Origin: Phycisphaeraceae bacterium
GTDB taxonomy: Bacteria > Planctomycetota > Phycisphaerae > Phycisphaerales > Phycisphaeraceae
Direction: 5' to 3'
DNA: 46,722 bases
Assembly (NCBI GenBank): GCA_020831765.1
Contig: JAFIFY010000158.1
Span: forward strand, 1-46,722
The notes under the pieces are model-generated. The model saw only the letters and a program-made list of their open reading frames with translations, was not told where the DNA came from and did not search any database. Positions 34,989 to 43,414 of the stretch are shown piece after piece; within the stretch, counting starts at the first letter, position 1; each line of letters starts with the position of its first letter. The position numbers were made by a program, and so were the translations under genes.

Positions 34989-36068
34989 TCAGTCCCGGGC
35001 ACCATGCGGTGCGGCCGCCAAGATTGATTTGATGTTTTCGCCGCTGACCGGCTGAACGGTGCCCTGGTCGGTGATCAGGGCGTGGATCAGTGCCGCGGGG
35101 GTGACATCGAAGGCCGGATTCCAGGCCGGGGTCTGGGGCGCGGCGATCCAATGGCTGGCGGGACGGGTGACTTCCAAGGGATCGCGCTGCTCGATCGGGA
35201 TCGTCCGACCGGACTCGATTTTGCGGTCAAACGTGCTGTAGGGCGCGGCGACGAACATCGGGACCGAATGATGCTTGGCGATGACGGCCAGCCCGTAGGT
35301 GCCGATCTTGTTGGCGACATCACCGTTGGCGGCGATCCGGTCGGCGCCCACGATCACCGCATCGACGTGCCCGGCCGCCATCAGCGCTCCGACCATGTTG
35401 TCGCAGACGACCGTGGTTTGAATGCCCGCCTGATTCAGTTCCCATGCCGTCAGACGCGCGCCTTGCCAAAGCGGGCGGGTTTCCGAGGCAAAGACCTCCA
35501 CGGCAAGCCCGGATTCGGCAGCGGCATAGATCAGGGCCGTGGCCGTCCCACACCCCCCGGTGGCCAGTGCCCCGGCGTTGCAATGGGTCAGCAGTCGAAG
35601 CGGGCGTTCCGGTTCGCCGCGATCGGGAAACATCTCCCTGAGCAAGCCGAGTCCGTGCTCACCGATCTCTCGACACAGACCTGCATCTTCTTCGTGGATG
35701 GCCATCGCCTCCCGAAGCAGCCGCTCCGGATTGATGGGCTTAACCCGCCGCATGCGCTCGAGTGCCCAAGCCAGATTCACCGCCGTCGGCCGGGAAGCGT
35801 TCAGCGCTTGGGCGGCTTGGGCCAGTGCCTCAGACGGTTGGAGGCCATGCTCATGGCCGCGCGACACCCCAAGCACGCAGCCATATCCCGCCGCGATACC
35901 GATGGCAGGTGCGCCACGGACCACCAACCTCCGAATCGCCTCGACCAGCGGAGAGACCTCGGTGAATTGCAGGTAGGCCACAACCGTCGGAAGCTGCGTC
36001 TGATCCAGCAGTTCCAGGTGGCCGGCGGAGGCATTGCCGACCCAGCGGATGGTGGGAGGAACTTTCAT
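34989..36068 (-). CDS. mtnA: S-methyl-5-thioribose-1-phosphate isomerase
   Basis: MtnA isomerises methylthioribose-1-phosphate to methylthioribulose-1-phosphate in the methionine salvage pathway. The 359-residue protein has the family blocks IRRLVVRGAPAIGIAAGYG near residue 50, the catalytic-Cys stretch THCNAGALATGGCGTATALI near 165-185, and the catalytic-Asp stretch VGADRIAANGDVANKIGTYGLA near 240-262. The C-terminal IEQRDPLEV near 305 is also seen. The start is the ATG at 36068 (MKVPPTIRW), which matches the family start; the frame extends to 36110. Other salvage genes are not nearby, so the gene stands alone. The related eIF2B-like aldolase family is a less likely alternative. Confidence 0.95.
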   Translation of the reverse strand: MKVPPTIRWVGNASAGHLELLDQTQLPTVVAYLQFTEVSPLVEAIRRLVVRGAPAIGIAAGYGCVLGVSRGHEHGLQPSEALAQAAQALNASRPTAVNLAWALERMRRVKPINPERLLREAMAIHEEDAGLCREIGEHGLGLLREMFPDRGEPERPLRLLTHCNAGALATGGCGTATALIYAAAESGLAVEVFASETRPLWQGARLTAWELNQAGIQTTVVCDNMVGALMAAGHVDAVIVGADRIAANGDVANKIGTYGLAVIAKHHSVPMFVAAPYSTFDRKIESGRTIPIEQRDPLEVTRPASHWIAAPQTPAWNPAFDVTPAALIHALITDQGTVQPVSGENIKSILAAAPHGARD

Positions 36069-36166
36069 GACTGGATTGTAAACACGGCCGCATGATCTTT
36101 CATGGAACATCAGCGATTTCCCCGCCAGCTGACCCAGCTCACGAAATGGGCCAGACTATCGAGAAG

Positions 36167-36526
36167 TAACCCGGCCCGGGACGAATCAGCAAAGATGCGA
36201 GTGCCATCGTCGACACGGGAACGGACTTCATCGAAGCTGATGATTCCTCGATCGCCACCGTCACCGTTGAGCAGACGGCCTACGGCATGTCCCCGAACTT
36301 CATCAAGATGGATATCGAGGGGGCCGAACGTCAGGCTATTCTCGGGTCTCGACAAACGATCGTTGATCATGGTCCGGTCATGGCCGTATGCCTCTATCAC
36401 CGGTCGGCTGATCTCTGGGAACTGCCGCTGTTGCTCCACGAGCTGCGAAGTGACTATCGCTTTCACCTTCGCGTAAATGGCGACATGGGCATCGAGATGG
36501 TGGTTTACGCCATTCCGCGGCGATGA
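36167..36526 (+). pseudogene. Remnant of an FkbM family methyltransferase
   Basis: In the plus frame ending at 36526 the protein segment FIKMDIEGAERQAILGSRQ followed by MAVCLYHRSADLWELPLLL and MVVYAIPRR is the C-terminal half of FkbM methyltransferases; MDIEGAE is their hallmark. Upstream in this frame a TAA at about 36164 interrupts it, and the SAM-binding N-terminal half is absent. The stretch before that stop overlaps the 5' side of mtnA. A short protein starting at 36287 (79 aa) is possible but would lack the SAM site. The remnant suggests a former glycan or capsule methyltransferase gene. Confidence 0.7.
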
Positions 36527-36751
36527 CCACGGTCCGTCTGACCGTTTCCCGAACGCCTGATGATCCGGCGATGGGATCGTCAGTCGGAAACATCTTATGA
36601 TATTCGGGTGTTCGCCGCGGCAGTGCGGGGTGTCAGATTGACCGTGGCACAAGACCTTTCCGGTGCTTCGCAGTCTTGCCGGCCACATTGATCCATGTGG
36701 ATCGGTTGAGATGTTTGGATCACCGCTGGTTTGCCGGAACAGGAGCCGACG

Positions 36752-39382
36752 ATGGCGACTGGGGCGAAACATTGCGGCCATACCCGTCATCTCGCGGATC
36801 TGCGGGCGACGGACATCGCGACCGCCGGCGGCAAGGGGGCTAGCCTTGGCGCCATGCTGCGTAGCGGGCTGCCTGTGCCGGAAGGGTTCGTGGTGGTGAC
36901 TCGGGCCTATGAGATGTTCGTCCAGCACAACGGCTTGACTAAGCCAGTGCGTGCATTGGTCGAGAATGGATTCGGGTATGATCCCGATACCTTGACCGCC
37001 GCCGTGCAGGAACTGAAGCAGGCGTTTCTCGCTGGTGAAATTCCCGGCGATGTCCAGTCCGAAATCACACGGGCGTATGAGAAGTTGGGTGATGGGCTGG
37101 TGGTCGTGCGCTCTTCGGCGACCACCGAAGACCTGCCGGGTGCAAGTTTCGCCGGCCAGCATGACAGCTTTCTCAACATCGAAGGAATCGATGCGGTTTG
37201 TGATGCGGTCCGCCATTGTTGGGCGTCGCTTTGGAATCCCCGCGCGGTTTCCTACCGCAAGCATGCTGGCCTTGATACGGCGGATGTTGCCATCGCCGTC
37301 GTCGTCCAGCGAATGATCGATGCCCAGAAGGCCGGCGTTCTCTTCACCGCCAACCCGATCGATCATCGGCGTGATCGGATGCTGCTCTCGGCATCCTTTG
37401 GCCTGGGCGAGGCGGTGGTGGCGGGGGAGGTTACGCCCGATCAGTGGGTTCTGGATACCGCGGGCCGAATCGTCAGCCACCGCATTTCCGACAAGAAGAC
37501 GATCACGGTGCGGGAAGGCAAGGGCACCATCAATCGGCCGATGCCTGAAGGACAACGCCGGGCATTGACACTCGATGATCATCAAGTCAAAGCCCTGGCC
37601 GATCTGGGCCAACGCGCGCAAGCCTACTTCGACCATCCCCAGGATATTGAATGGGCCATGGATGCCCACGCCATCCACCTGGTACAGTCGCGGCCGATCA
37701 CTTCGCTGTTTCCACTGCCCAGGCCGTTGCCCGCACCCGAAGACGGCCTTCGCCTATACCTGTGTTTCAACGTGCATGCCCAGCAGATGGTCGAGCCCAT
37801 CACGCCCATGGGGATCGAGTATTGGCGGGTATTGCTGGCTGGCTTCGCCCATGCGGCGACCGGCAGGCCGGAGCGTGAATTGCCATGGCTCAAGGTCGCA
37901 GCCGGCCGCATCTTCGCCGATCTGACCGAGCTTCTTCGCAAGCCGGGGCGCTGGCCGAAGCTGGCCGAATCGGCATCGGAAAAGGATCCGATCACCGGGC
38001 AGGCTCTGCTTGCCTTCCGCGATCGTGAGGGCCATCGAATCATCGGCCAGAAGGGTGGGTTCGGCCTTTGGTGGCGTTTGGGGCTCCTCGCTGTTCGACT
38101 TGGCTGGCGTGGCTTGCTTGCCTCGCTCAGTCCCGGCCACGCTCGGGTCCAAATGCTTGCTGAGGCGGATGCCGCCGTACGCCGGATCGAGGCCGGAGCT
38201 CGACGTCTCAAGACGATGGACGAGCGAATCCGGTTTCTCCGCGATGTGCTGGGCCGGCGCGGTGCGATCATCTGGATCATTCCCGTGGCCGTGATGGCTC
38301 CGGGGTTGATGGCTGAAGAAGCGCTGCTTCGTAAGGTTCGGACATGGCTGGGCGATGAAAACCTGTTCACCCCCGTGCAGCGCGCCCTGCCATACAACAT
38401 CACCACGGAGATGGGGCTGTCCCTCTGGCGATTGGCCCGGCAATTGAAAGCCCAGGGCGTTGAGCCCAAGGCCGATCATCCTGAAATCGCCAGGTTTCTG
38501 AATCGGTTCGGCCATCGTGCGGTGTGGGAGATCGATCCGGGTGTGCCGCGCTGGTCGGAGGATCCGGACTATGTGCTGAATCTGCTCACCGGTTACGTGC
38601 AGTCATCTGACGATGTGGATCAGGAGGAGGAGTTCAATCGACGGCGGGCCGAGGCGCGGGCGGCGTCGGCCGACCTCATCGCTCGGGTGCGTGAAACCAA
38701 AGGGAGGCTACAGGCCCGCATCTTCGCCTGGCAGCTTAGTTGCTACCGAGCGCTTGCCGGCCTCCGGGAACAGCCGAAGTTCGAAGGCACGCGCATGATC
38801 GCCATTGCGCGGCAAGTGTTCATGGCCGCGGGGAAGGAGCTTGTTGAATGGGGCATCCTCGATGCCGCCGATGATGTGTTCTTCCTGAATCTTGAGGATC
38901 TCAAGGCCGCCGGGGAGGGTCGAGCCGGTGATTTACGGGCCAAGGCGGCCGAAGCTCGCGATGAACATGAGCGAGAGATGAACCGGCGCGCGGTTCCGCG
39001 CTGGATGACCTCGGACGGCGAGGCGATCTTTGGCGTTCAGGCGGAGGAGGCCCCGGGGGTGCTTGCCGGCATTGCGGTGTCGGCCGGAACCCATGAGGGC
39101 CGGGTCAGGGTGGTTCTGAATCCTTCGGCCTCGGGTCTTGAAGCGGGTGAGGTTATGGTCTGTCGTGGCACCGATCCGGCCTGGACGCCGCTGTTCCTGA
39201 AGGCGGGCGCTTTGGTGATGGAAACCGGTGGCGCGGTCTCACATGGCTCGATCGTTGCGCGGGAGTACGGTTTGCCGGCGGTCGCCGGCGTGCAGGATGC
39301 AACCGACCGGCTGAAGAACGGCCAGCGCGTGCGGGTCGATGGCCAGAGCGGTCAAGTGGTGGTGCTGGACGATGAAAGTTGA
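36752..39382 (+). CDS. PEP-synthase / rifampicin-phosphotransferase-like enzyme
   Basis: The 876-residue protein has three parts. The N-terminal ATP-grasp, pyruvate-phosphate-dikinase-like domain spans residues about 10-320: GGKGASLGAMLRSGLPVPEGF, VVVRSSATTEDLPGASFAGQHDS, and GVLFTANPIDHRRDRM. A central region without a recognised family comes next. The C-terminal swivelling phosphohistidine domain near 780-860 includes AWTPLFLKAGALVMETGGAVSHGSIVAREYGLPAVAGV with the mobile His. This order matches rifampicin phosphotransferase and related PEP-synthase-like proteins that move phosphate from ATP via His to an acceptor. It lacks a PEP-binding TIM barrel, so it is not a classical PpsA. Substrate unknown. 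AGGAG lies six bases before the ATG. Confidence 0.88.
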   Translation: MATGAKHCGHTRHLADLRATDIATAGGKGASLGAMLRSGLPVPEGFVVVTRAYEMFVQHNGLTKPVRALVENGFGYDPDTLTAAVQELKQAFLAGEIPGDVQSEITRAYEKLGDGLVVVRSSATTEDLPGASFAGQHDSFLNIEGIDAVCDAVRHCWASLWNPRAVSYRKHAGLDTADVAIAVVVQRMIDAQKAGVLFTANPIDHRRDRMLLSASFGLGEAVVAGEVTPDQWVLDTAGRIVSHRISDKKTITVREGKGTINRPMPEGQRRALTLDDHQVKALADLGQRAQAYFDHPQDIEWAMDAHAIHLVQSRPITSLFPLPRPLPAPEDGLRLYLCFNVHAQQMVEPITPMGIEYWRVLLAGFAHAATGRPERELPWLKVAAGRIFADLTELLRKPGRWPKLAESASEKDPITGQALLAFRDREGHRIIGQKGGFGLWWRLGLLAVRLGWRGLLASLSPGHARVQMLAEADAAVRRIEAGARRLKTMDERIRFLRDVLGRRGAIIWIIPVAVMAPGLMAEEALLRKVRTWLGDENLFTPVQRALPYNITTEMGLSLWRLARQLKAQGVEPKADHPEIARFLNRFGHRAVWEIDPGVPRWSEDPDYVLNLLTGYVQSSDDVDQEEEFNRRRAEARAASADLIARVRETKGRLQARIFAWQLSCYRALAGLREQPKFEGTRMIAIARQVFMAAGKELVEWGILDAADDVFFLNLEDLKAAGEGRAGDLRAKAAEARDEHEREMNRRAVPRWMTSDGEAIFGVQAEEAPGVLAGIAVSAGTHEGRVRVVLNPSASGLEAGEVMVCRGTDPAWTPLFLKAGALVMETGGAVSHGSIVAREYGLPAVAGVQDATDRLKNGQRVRVDGQSGQVVVLDDES

Positions 39383-39446
39383 CCGGTCCGACGCCTTCGA
39401 CGGTTGCCTCGTTGCGTGCTCGCTACCAGAGTTCTCCCAGTGTCAG

Positions 39447-39731
39447 TCACTTGGCGGAGATCGAGTCCGGGCCTTTGCCGACCGTTTTTTCGTAACTGCC
39501 GTCGCCGGTCTTGATGTACTTGGTAAAGCCTGTCCGCTTCAGATTGTCGTCCGATAGGACCGCGCTCGATCCGGCTTTCGCCAGGTGCGGCGCTTGAATG
39601 ATGCGTCGAACGGGCTGGCCGGTGGTGGGGTGGTGGGTCAGCGGGGGATCGCTCATTTTCTGAACCACCTCAAAAACCTGCCCCGGCTCCCCGTCATCAT
39701 CGAGAATGACTTCATAAACGTACGTCGGCAT
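39447..39731 (-). CDS. FmdB-like small protein lacking zinc-ribbon cysteines
   Basis: The 94-residue protein begins MPTYVYEV and continues FEVVQKMSDPPLTHHPTTGQPVRRIIQAP, which matches the FmdB/CxxC zinc-ribbon family over its whole core (MPxYxYxC...FEVxQxxSDPPLxxCPxCG...VRRxI). All four ribbon cysteines are replaced: D-D-D-G where CxxC is expected and HHPTTG in place of CPxCG. Zinc binding is therefore unlikely by this site. The C-terminal 35 residues (LSDDNLKRTGFTKYIKTGDGSYEKT) are an extension. The function of FmdB-type proteins is uncertain. It is a single gene. Confidence 0.7.
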   Translation of the reverse strand: MPTYVYEVILDDDGEPGQVFEVVQKMSDPPLTHHPTTGQPVRRIIQAPHLAKAGSSAVLSDDNLKRTGFTKYIKTGDGSYEKTVGKGPDSISAK

Positions 39732-39987
39732 GATGCACCTCTGTCAAGATTCTCGGCTCGATTGCGCCTGGTGGATCAACCTTGCCGCCGCGTTGGGATT
39801 CATTCTGGGCAGGCTCGATCATCGTCCTGCCTGGTATTCACACTTCAGTCTATGGCCGTCTGAAGCGATTGAACCCGCGTCGGCGGATCAACCCGTTGGG
39901 CAGCCCACCGGCCCGGCCAGTAGCGCCGACCGCAACCGCGCGGCTAAACCGCAGTGGGGCGGTTTGTTACGATTCCCTTGAGGCAAC

Positions 39988-40953
39988 ATGCACGAGCAAC
40001 GTTCCCAACCTGGGCGTCGATGGGCCGATTGGGCCGGTCGGCCGCGCTTCTGGATGGGGCTGGCGTTGTTGATCGGCGCTGGCGGTGCTGCCTGGGCGAT
40101 GGCGGGTTGGCCGGATCAGGTCAGCCCGCTTGATGGCCGGATACTTCTCGTTGCCCTGCTGGTTGCGGTGAACCTTGGCCTGACGGCGCTCCTGCTCTGG
40201 CTGATGGTGCTGAGCCTTTCGCCTCGCCCGCGCCCGGGGCTGGGGCGCATGTGGCTGGTGGTGTGTCTCAGTGAGTGGCTGGCGTGGATTCCGTTGGCCG
40301 GTTTCGCGGGCCGCGCGGGGCTGCTCAAGAAGCTTCATGGTGTGAGCATTCGTGGCTCGGTCTGGACGGGTGCGGTAACGCTTGGGCTGGGGCTGATCGT
40401 GGCGCTGATCGCGTTGGGGGTGTGGCTGGCGGTGAAGCGCGGCGGGTTGGGTGAGCTTGCCATCCTCGCCACGGCCCTGGCGCTGGTTGGGGTGCTTTCC
40501 ATCTTGACCGGGCGTGCGACCGGCCCACTGCGCCCTGGTCAGGAGCGAGCCGGGCCGCTGTTTCATCCGATGGCCTGGCTTCCACTGCGCCTTTCGGACG
40601 CGGCGGTTCACGGCCTCCGATGGTGGCTTGTGCTGGGCATGGTGGGCGCTTCGATCAGCATCCCGGCGGCGATGATGATCGCTTCCACCGGCCTGCTGGT
40701 GCGGATGTTGAAGCTCACACCGGGCGGGCTTGGCATCCGTGAATGGACACTGGGCGCGCTGACCGTCGCCGCCGGTTCGATCGATCCCGGCCTGGCGCTG
40801 ACCGCCGCCGTGATCGACCGGATCATCGAACTGCCCGTGACATTGGCCGCTGGCTATCTGGGCATGCGCAGGCTGGGGCGCGGCTCGGATGCGGCGCAAG
40901 CCGAACCTGCCGGTGGTGATGACGACCAGGCGGAGGAGGTTCCCGGCGTTTGA
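39988..40953 (+). CDS. LPG synthase transmembrane-region / flippase-like protein
   Basis: The 321-residue integral membrane protein has about eight hydrophobic segments. It resembles the N-terminal flippase-like domain of lysylphosphatidylglycerol synthase (UPF0104), particularly the C-terminal block MLKLTPGGLGIREWTLGALTVAAG and DRIIELPVTLAAGYL, where P-G-G-L-G-x-R-E is the family motif. No catalytic LPG synthase domain is attached, so flipping a lipid or lipid-linked glycan is a reasonable but unproven role. GAGG lies five bases before the ATG. It converges with glgB; only 13 bases separate the stops. A charged, acidic tail follows the last helix. Confidence 0.7.
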   Translation: MHEQRSQPGRRWADWAGRPRFWMGLALLIGAGGAAWAMAGWPDQVSPLDGRILLVALLVAVNLGLTALLLWLMVLSLSPRPRPGLGRMWLVVCLSEWLAWIPLAGFAGRAGLLKKLHGVSIRGSVWTGAVTLGLGLIVALIALGVWLAVKRGGLGELAILATALALVGVLSILTGRATGPLRPGQERAGPLFHPMAWLPLRLSDAAVHGLRWWLVLGMVGASISIPAAMMIASTGLLVRMLKLTPGGLGIREWTLGALTVAAGSIDPGLALTAAVIDRIIELPVTLAAGYLGMRRLGRGSDAAQAEPAGGDDDQAEEVPGV

Positions 40954-40966
40954 GCGTCGCGGGCGA

Positions 40967-43042
40967 TCAATCCTTGATCCGACTATTTGGGGCGAGAACC
41001 TGGGCGCTGCGCGAGGGCAGGTAAATCTGGATCGACTGGCCACAGCCGTACATCGGCGTCTTCTGGAGCGGATACCGCGTGCCCGCATCCACGCGATCAA
41101 ACCCCTCGAAGGCCTTGGCATCCGTGGAAAGGATCACGGTGTAGTCTTCGGCATCCGGCACGGGGATGCGCAGATCGGTGTAGGACTCGGTCGCGTGGAA
41201 GTTGAACGCCATGACCAGCGGGCCGCGCCGGAAAACCATCTGCCGCGTGTCATCGTGGATCGCCAGGCTCTGGATGAAGGGGTCTTCGAGCAGGTGGTAG
41301 TTGATGTCCAGTTGGTGCATCGCTCGGTCGAAGTTCAGCAATCCCTTGTATCGCAGATCGTCGCGCTTGGCCAGGCTCCATTGCCGTCGTGCGTAGTGGT
41401 ATGAGTAATCATTGCCCACGCGGGGAAAATCCACCCACTCGGGATGGCCGAACTCGTTGCCCATGAAATTGAGCCATCCTTCACCGCCGAGGCAGTAGGT
41501 GATCAGCCGGATCATCTTGTGCAGTGCGATGCCGCGATCGACGATGAGGCTGGGCGTGAGGACGCTCATGCTGGTGTACTGCTCGGCATCCATCAGCCAG
41601 AAGGCGATGGTCTTATCGCCGACCAGCGCCTGGTCGTGGCTTTCGGCGTAACCGATGTGCCGCTCGCCGTACCGGCGGTTCATCAGCGTGTGGTACATCT
41701 CGTGAAGGTTCCAGCCCTCATCCGGTTTTTCCTTCAGCAGCTTGATCCAGTAATCCGGCACGCCCATGGCCAGACGGTAGTCAAAACCCAGCCCGCCTTC
41801 CTCCACCGGCCGCGCAAGCCCCACCATGCCGCTGACATCCTCGGCGACGGTGATGGCGTTGGGCCGGACGGTGTGGATCAACTCGTTGGCGACCGTCAGG
41901 TAAGCCACCGCATCCATATCCACATTGCCGCCGAAGTAGTCATCGTAGGACGAGAACTGTTTGCCCAGCCCGTGATCCAGGTACATCATGCTGGTCACGC
42001 CATCGAACCGGAACCCATCAAATCGGTATTCCTCCAGCCAGTAGCGGCAGTTGCTCAGGAGGAAGCGGAGCACTTCATATCGGGTGTAATCGAAGCAGAG
42101 CGAATCCCAGGCATCGTGGCGGCCGCGTGCGCCGCCGTGGAAATAGTGATAATCGGTGCCGTCGAACTGGTTGAGCCCTTCATAGAGGTTCTTCACCGCG
42201 TGGCTGTGGATCAGGTCCATGATCACGCGAAGCCCCAGGCCGTGGGCGGTATCGATCAGCCGCTTGAGGTCTTCGGGCGTTCCGAAGCGGCTGGAGGCGG
42301 CGAAGAAATTGCTCACGTGATAACCGAAGCTGCCGTAGTAGGGATGCTCCATGATCGCCATGAGCTGAATGGCGTTGTACCCCAGGTCCGCGGCCCACGG
42401 CAGCACCTGCTCGGTGAAATCGTTGTAGGTGCCCACGCGCCCATCCTCGACGGCCATGCCCACGTGGGCTTCATAGATGCGCATGCCCTCGGTTCCAGGG
42501 CCGCGCGGCTCGGCGCCGGGCGATGGATGCTTCCATGCGTAGGGCTCGGGCGGGTCCCAGTGGACGCCCACATACGTGCCTTGCTCATCAACCTGAACCG
42601 CCCGCCGAATGTAGGCCGGTATGCGGTCCATCGGGCCTATGTCCGATTCCACGTGTACCTTGATATGCCCGCCATGTTCGATCGCCGGCCGGCCATCATT
42701 GCCATCGGGGAGGAACAGATGCCATGTGCCCCATTCATTGCGCTGCATGCGATGGGCCTGGCGATCCCACTGATTGAAGTCGCCGATCAAGGCGAGGCTG
42801 TGCGCCGATGGTGCCCACTCGCGATACCAGATGCCCTTTCGCCCCTCATGCTCGCCACGATTCAGCCCGAACCGCCGATGCCCCCGGCTGATTGGTCCAA
42901 GCAATCCCCCGTGATCGTCGAACCGGGCCAGCAGGGCACGGTAATGGCGATACCGGGCCTTAAGCGCCTCGCGATGAGGCTCCAGCCACGGATCATGCTC
43001 GATCAGGCCCGTGCCGTCTTTGATTCCAGATTCGCTGGTCAT
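40967..43042 (-). CDS. glgB: 1,4-alpha-glucan branching enzyme, eukaryotic type
   Basis: A GH13 enzyme that introduces alpha-1,6 branches into glycogen. The 691-residue protein has an N-terminal helix region, a CBM48-type domain (WYREWAPSAHSLALIGDFNQWD, residues about 70-95) and the catalytic barrel. The catalytic sequence blocks are DLIHSHAVKN, GFRFDGVTSMMYLDHG with the nucleophile Asp (about residue 347), AEDVSG with the acid/base Glu (about 400), and ESHDQALVGD with the third Asp (about 470). These blocks, GFRFDGVTSM and YAESHDQALVGDK in particular, are those of eukaryotic branching enzymes rather than bacterial GlgB, and the length (about 700) fits. No other glycogen genes are adjacent. 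Confidence 0.93.
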   Translation of the reverse strand: MTSESGIKDGTGLIEHDPWLEPHREALKARYRHYRALLARFDDHGGLLGPISRGHRRFGLNRGEHEGRKGIWYREWAPSAHSLALIGDFNQWDRQAHRMQRNEWGTWHLFLPDGNDGRPAIEHGGHIKVHVESDIGPMDRIPAYIRRAVQVDEQGTYVGVHWDPPEPYAWKHPSPGAEPRGPGTEGMRIYEAHVGMAVEDGRVGTYNDFTEQVLPWAADLGYNAIQLMAIMEHPYYGSFGYHVSNFFAASSRFGTPEDLKRLIDTAHGLGLRVIMDLIHSHAVKNLYEGLNQFDGTDYHYFHGGARGRHDAWDSLCFDYTRYEVLRFLLSNCRYWLEEYRFDGFRFDGVTSMMYLDHGLGKQFSSYDDYFGGNVDMDAVAYLTVANELIHTVRPNAITVAEDVSGMVGLARPVEEGGLGFDYRLAMGVPDYWIKLLKEKPDEGWNLHEMYHTLMNRRYGERHIGYAESHDQALVGDKTIAFWLMDAEQYTSMSVLTPSLIVDRGIALHKMIRLITYCLGGEGWLNFMGNEFGHPEWVDFPRVGNDYSYHYARRQWSLAKRDDLRYKGLLNFDRAMHQLDINYHLLEDPFIQSLAIHDDTRQMVFRRGPLVMAFNFHATESYTDLRIPVPDAEDYTVILSTDAKAFEGFDRVDAGTRYPLQKTPMYGCGQSIQIYLPSRSAQVLAPNSRIKD

Positions 43043-43414
43043 GGTGTGCGATCCATTCGCGAAAAGGTGAGAGATTCTTCGTTACCCCGCCAAGGCATTA
43101 CAACGCCCACAACCCCTTCTGGCAAACCGTGACCTGCTCTCGATCAGCGCCAGTCGTCCGGGCGGATCGGCCAACGTACGAACATCTCACCTGCGACGCC
43201 CGATCGTGGCAGTCAAGCATCCGATGCGTGGAATCCGCTTGCGATAAGCGCCAGTCCGCACATGGCGGGGTGTTTTGGAGGAGGTTGGGGTGACCGGTCC
43301 CGGCGATGGACTCATGCGGCTCGGGTGTTCGGGCCGATGAACCCAACGGGGCGGAGTGTATGCTCTTGCCGGTATCGACGGAGGCGGGTCCCATCGAACG
43401 CGGGCCCGAGTTTC
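43043..43414. other. Divergent intergenic region between glgB and GT2
   Basis: About 370 bases between two divergently oriented genes. It must hold promoters for both, but no clear -35/-10 pair was recognised. The plus-strand frame is open to 43262 ahead of the GT2, but the peptide there is not conserved. Confidence 0.35.

Noticed and set aside
36110-37678. 522-codon open frame on the minus strand
   Set aside because: It lies opposite the PEP-synthase-like gene and the FkbM remnant, whose proteins match known families; the minus-strand protein is His/Arg-rich with no recognisable domain, typical of a GC-rich shadow frame.
39949-39975. Small hairpin AAACCGC/GCGGTTT before the flippase-like gene
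   Set aside because: The stem has no T run in the plus direction and no gene on the minus strand needs a terminator there; it is likely chance.
39967-41121. 384-codon open frame on the minus strand
   Set aside because: Antisense to the flippase-like membrane protein; composition extremely rich in Arg, Gln, His and Pro, as expected opposite a hydrophobic gene.
41444-43132. 562-codon open frame on the plus strand
   Set aside because: Antisense to the branching enzyme, whose active-site blocks are unambiguous; no motif in the plus-strand product.
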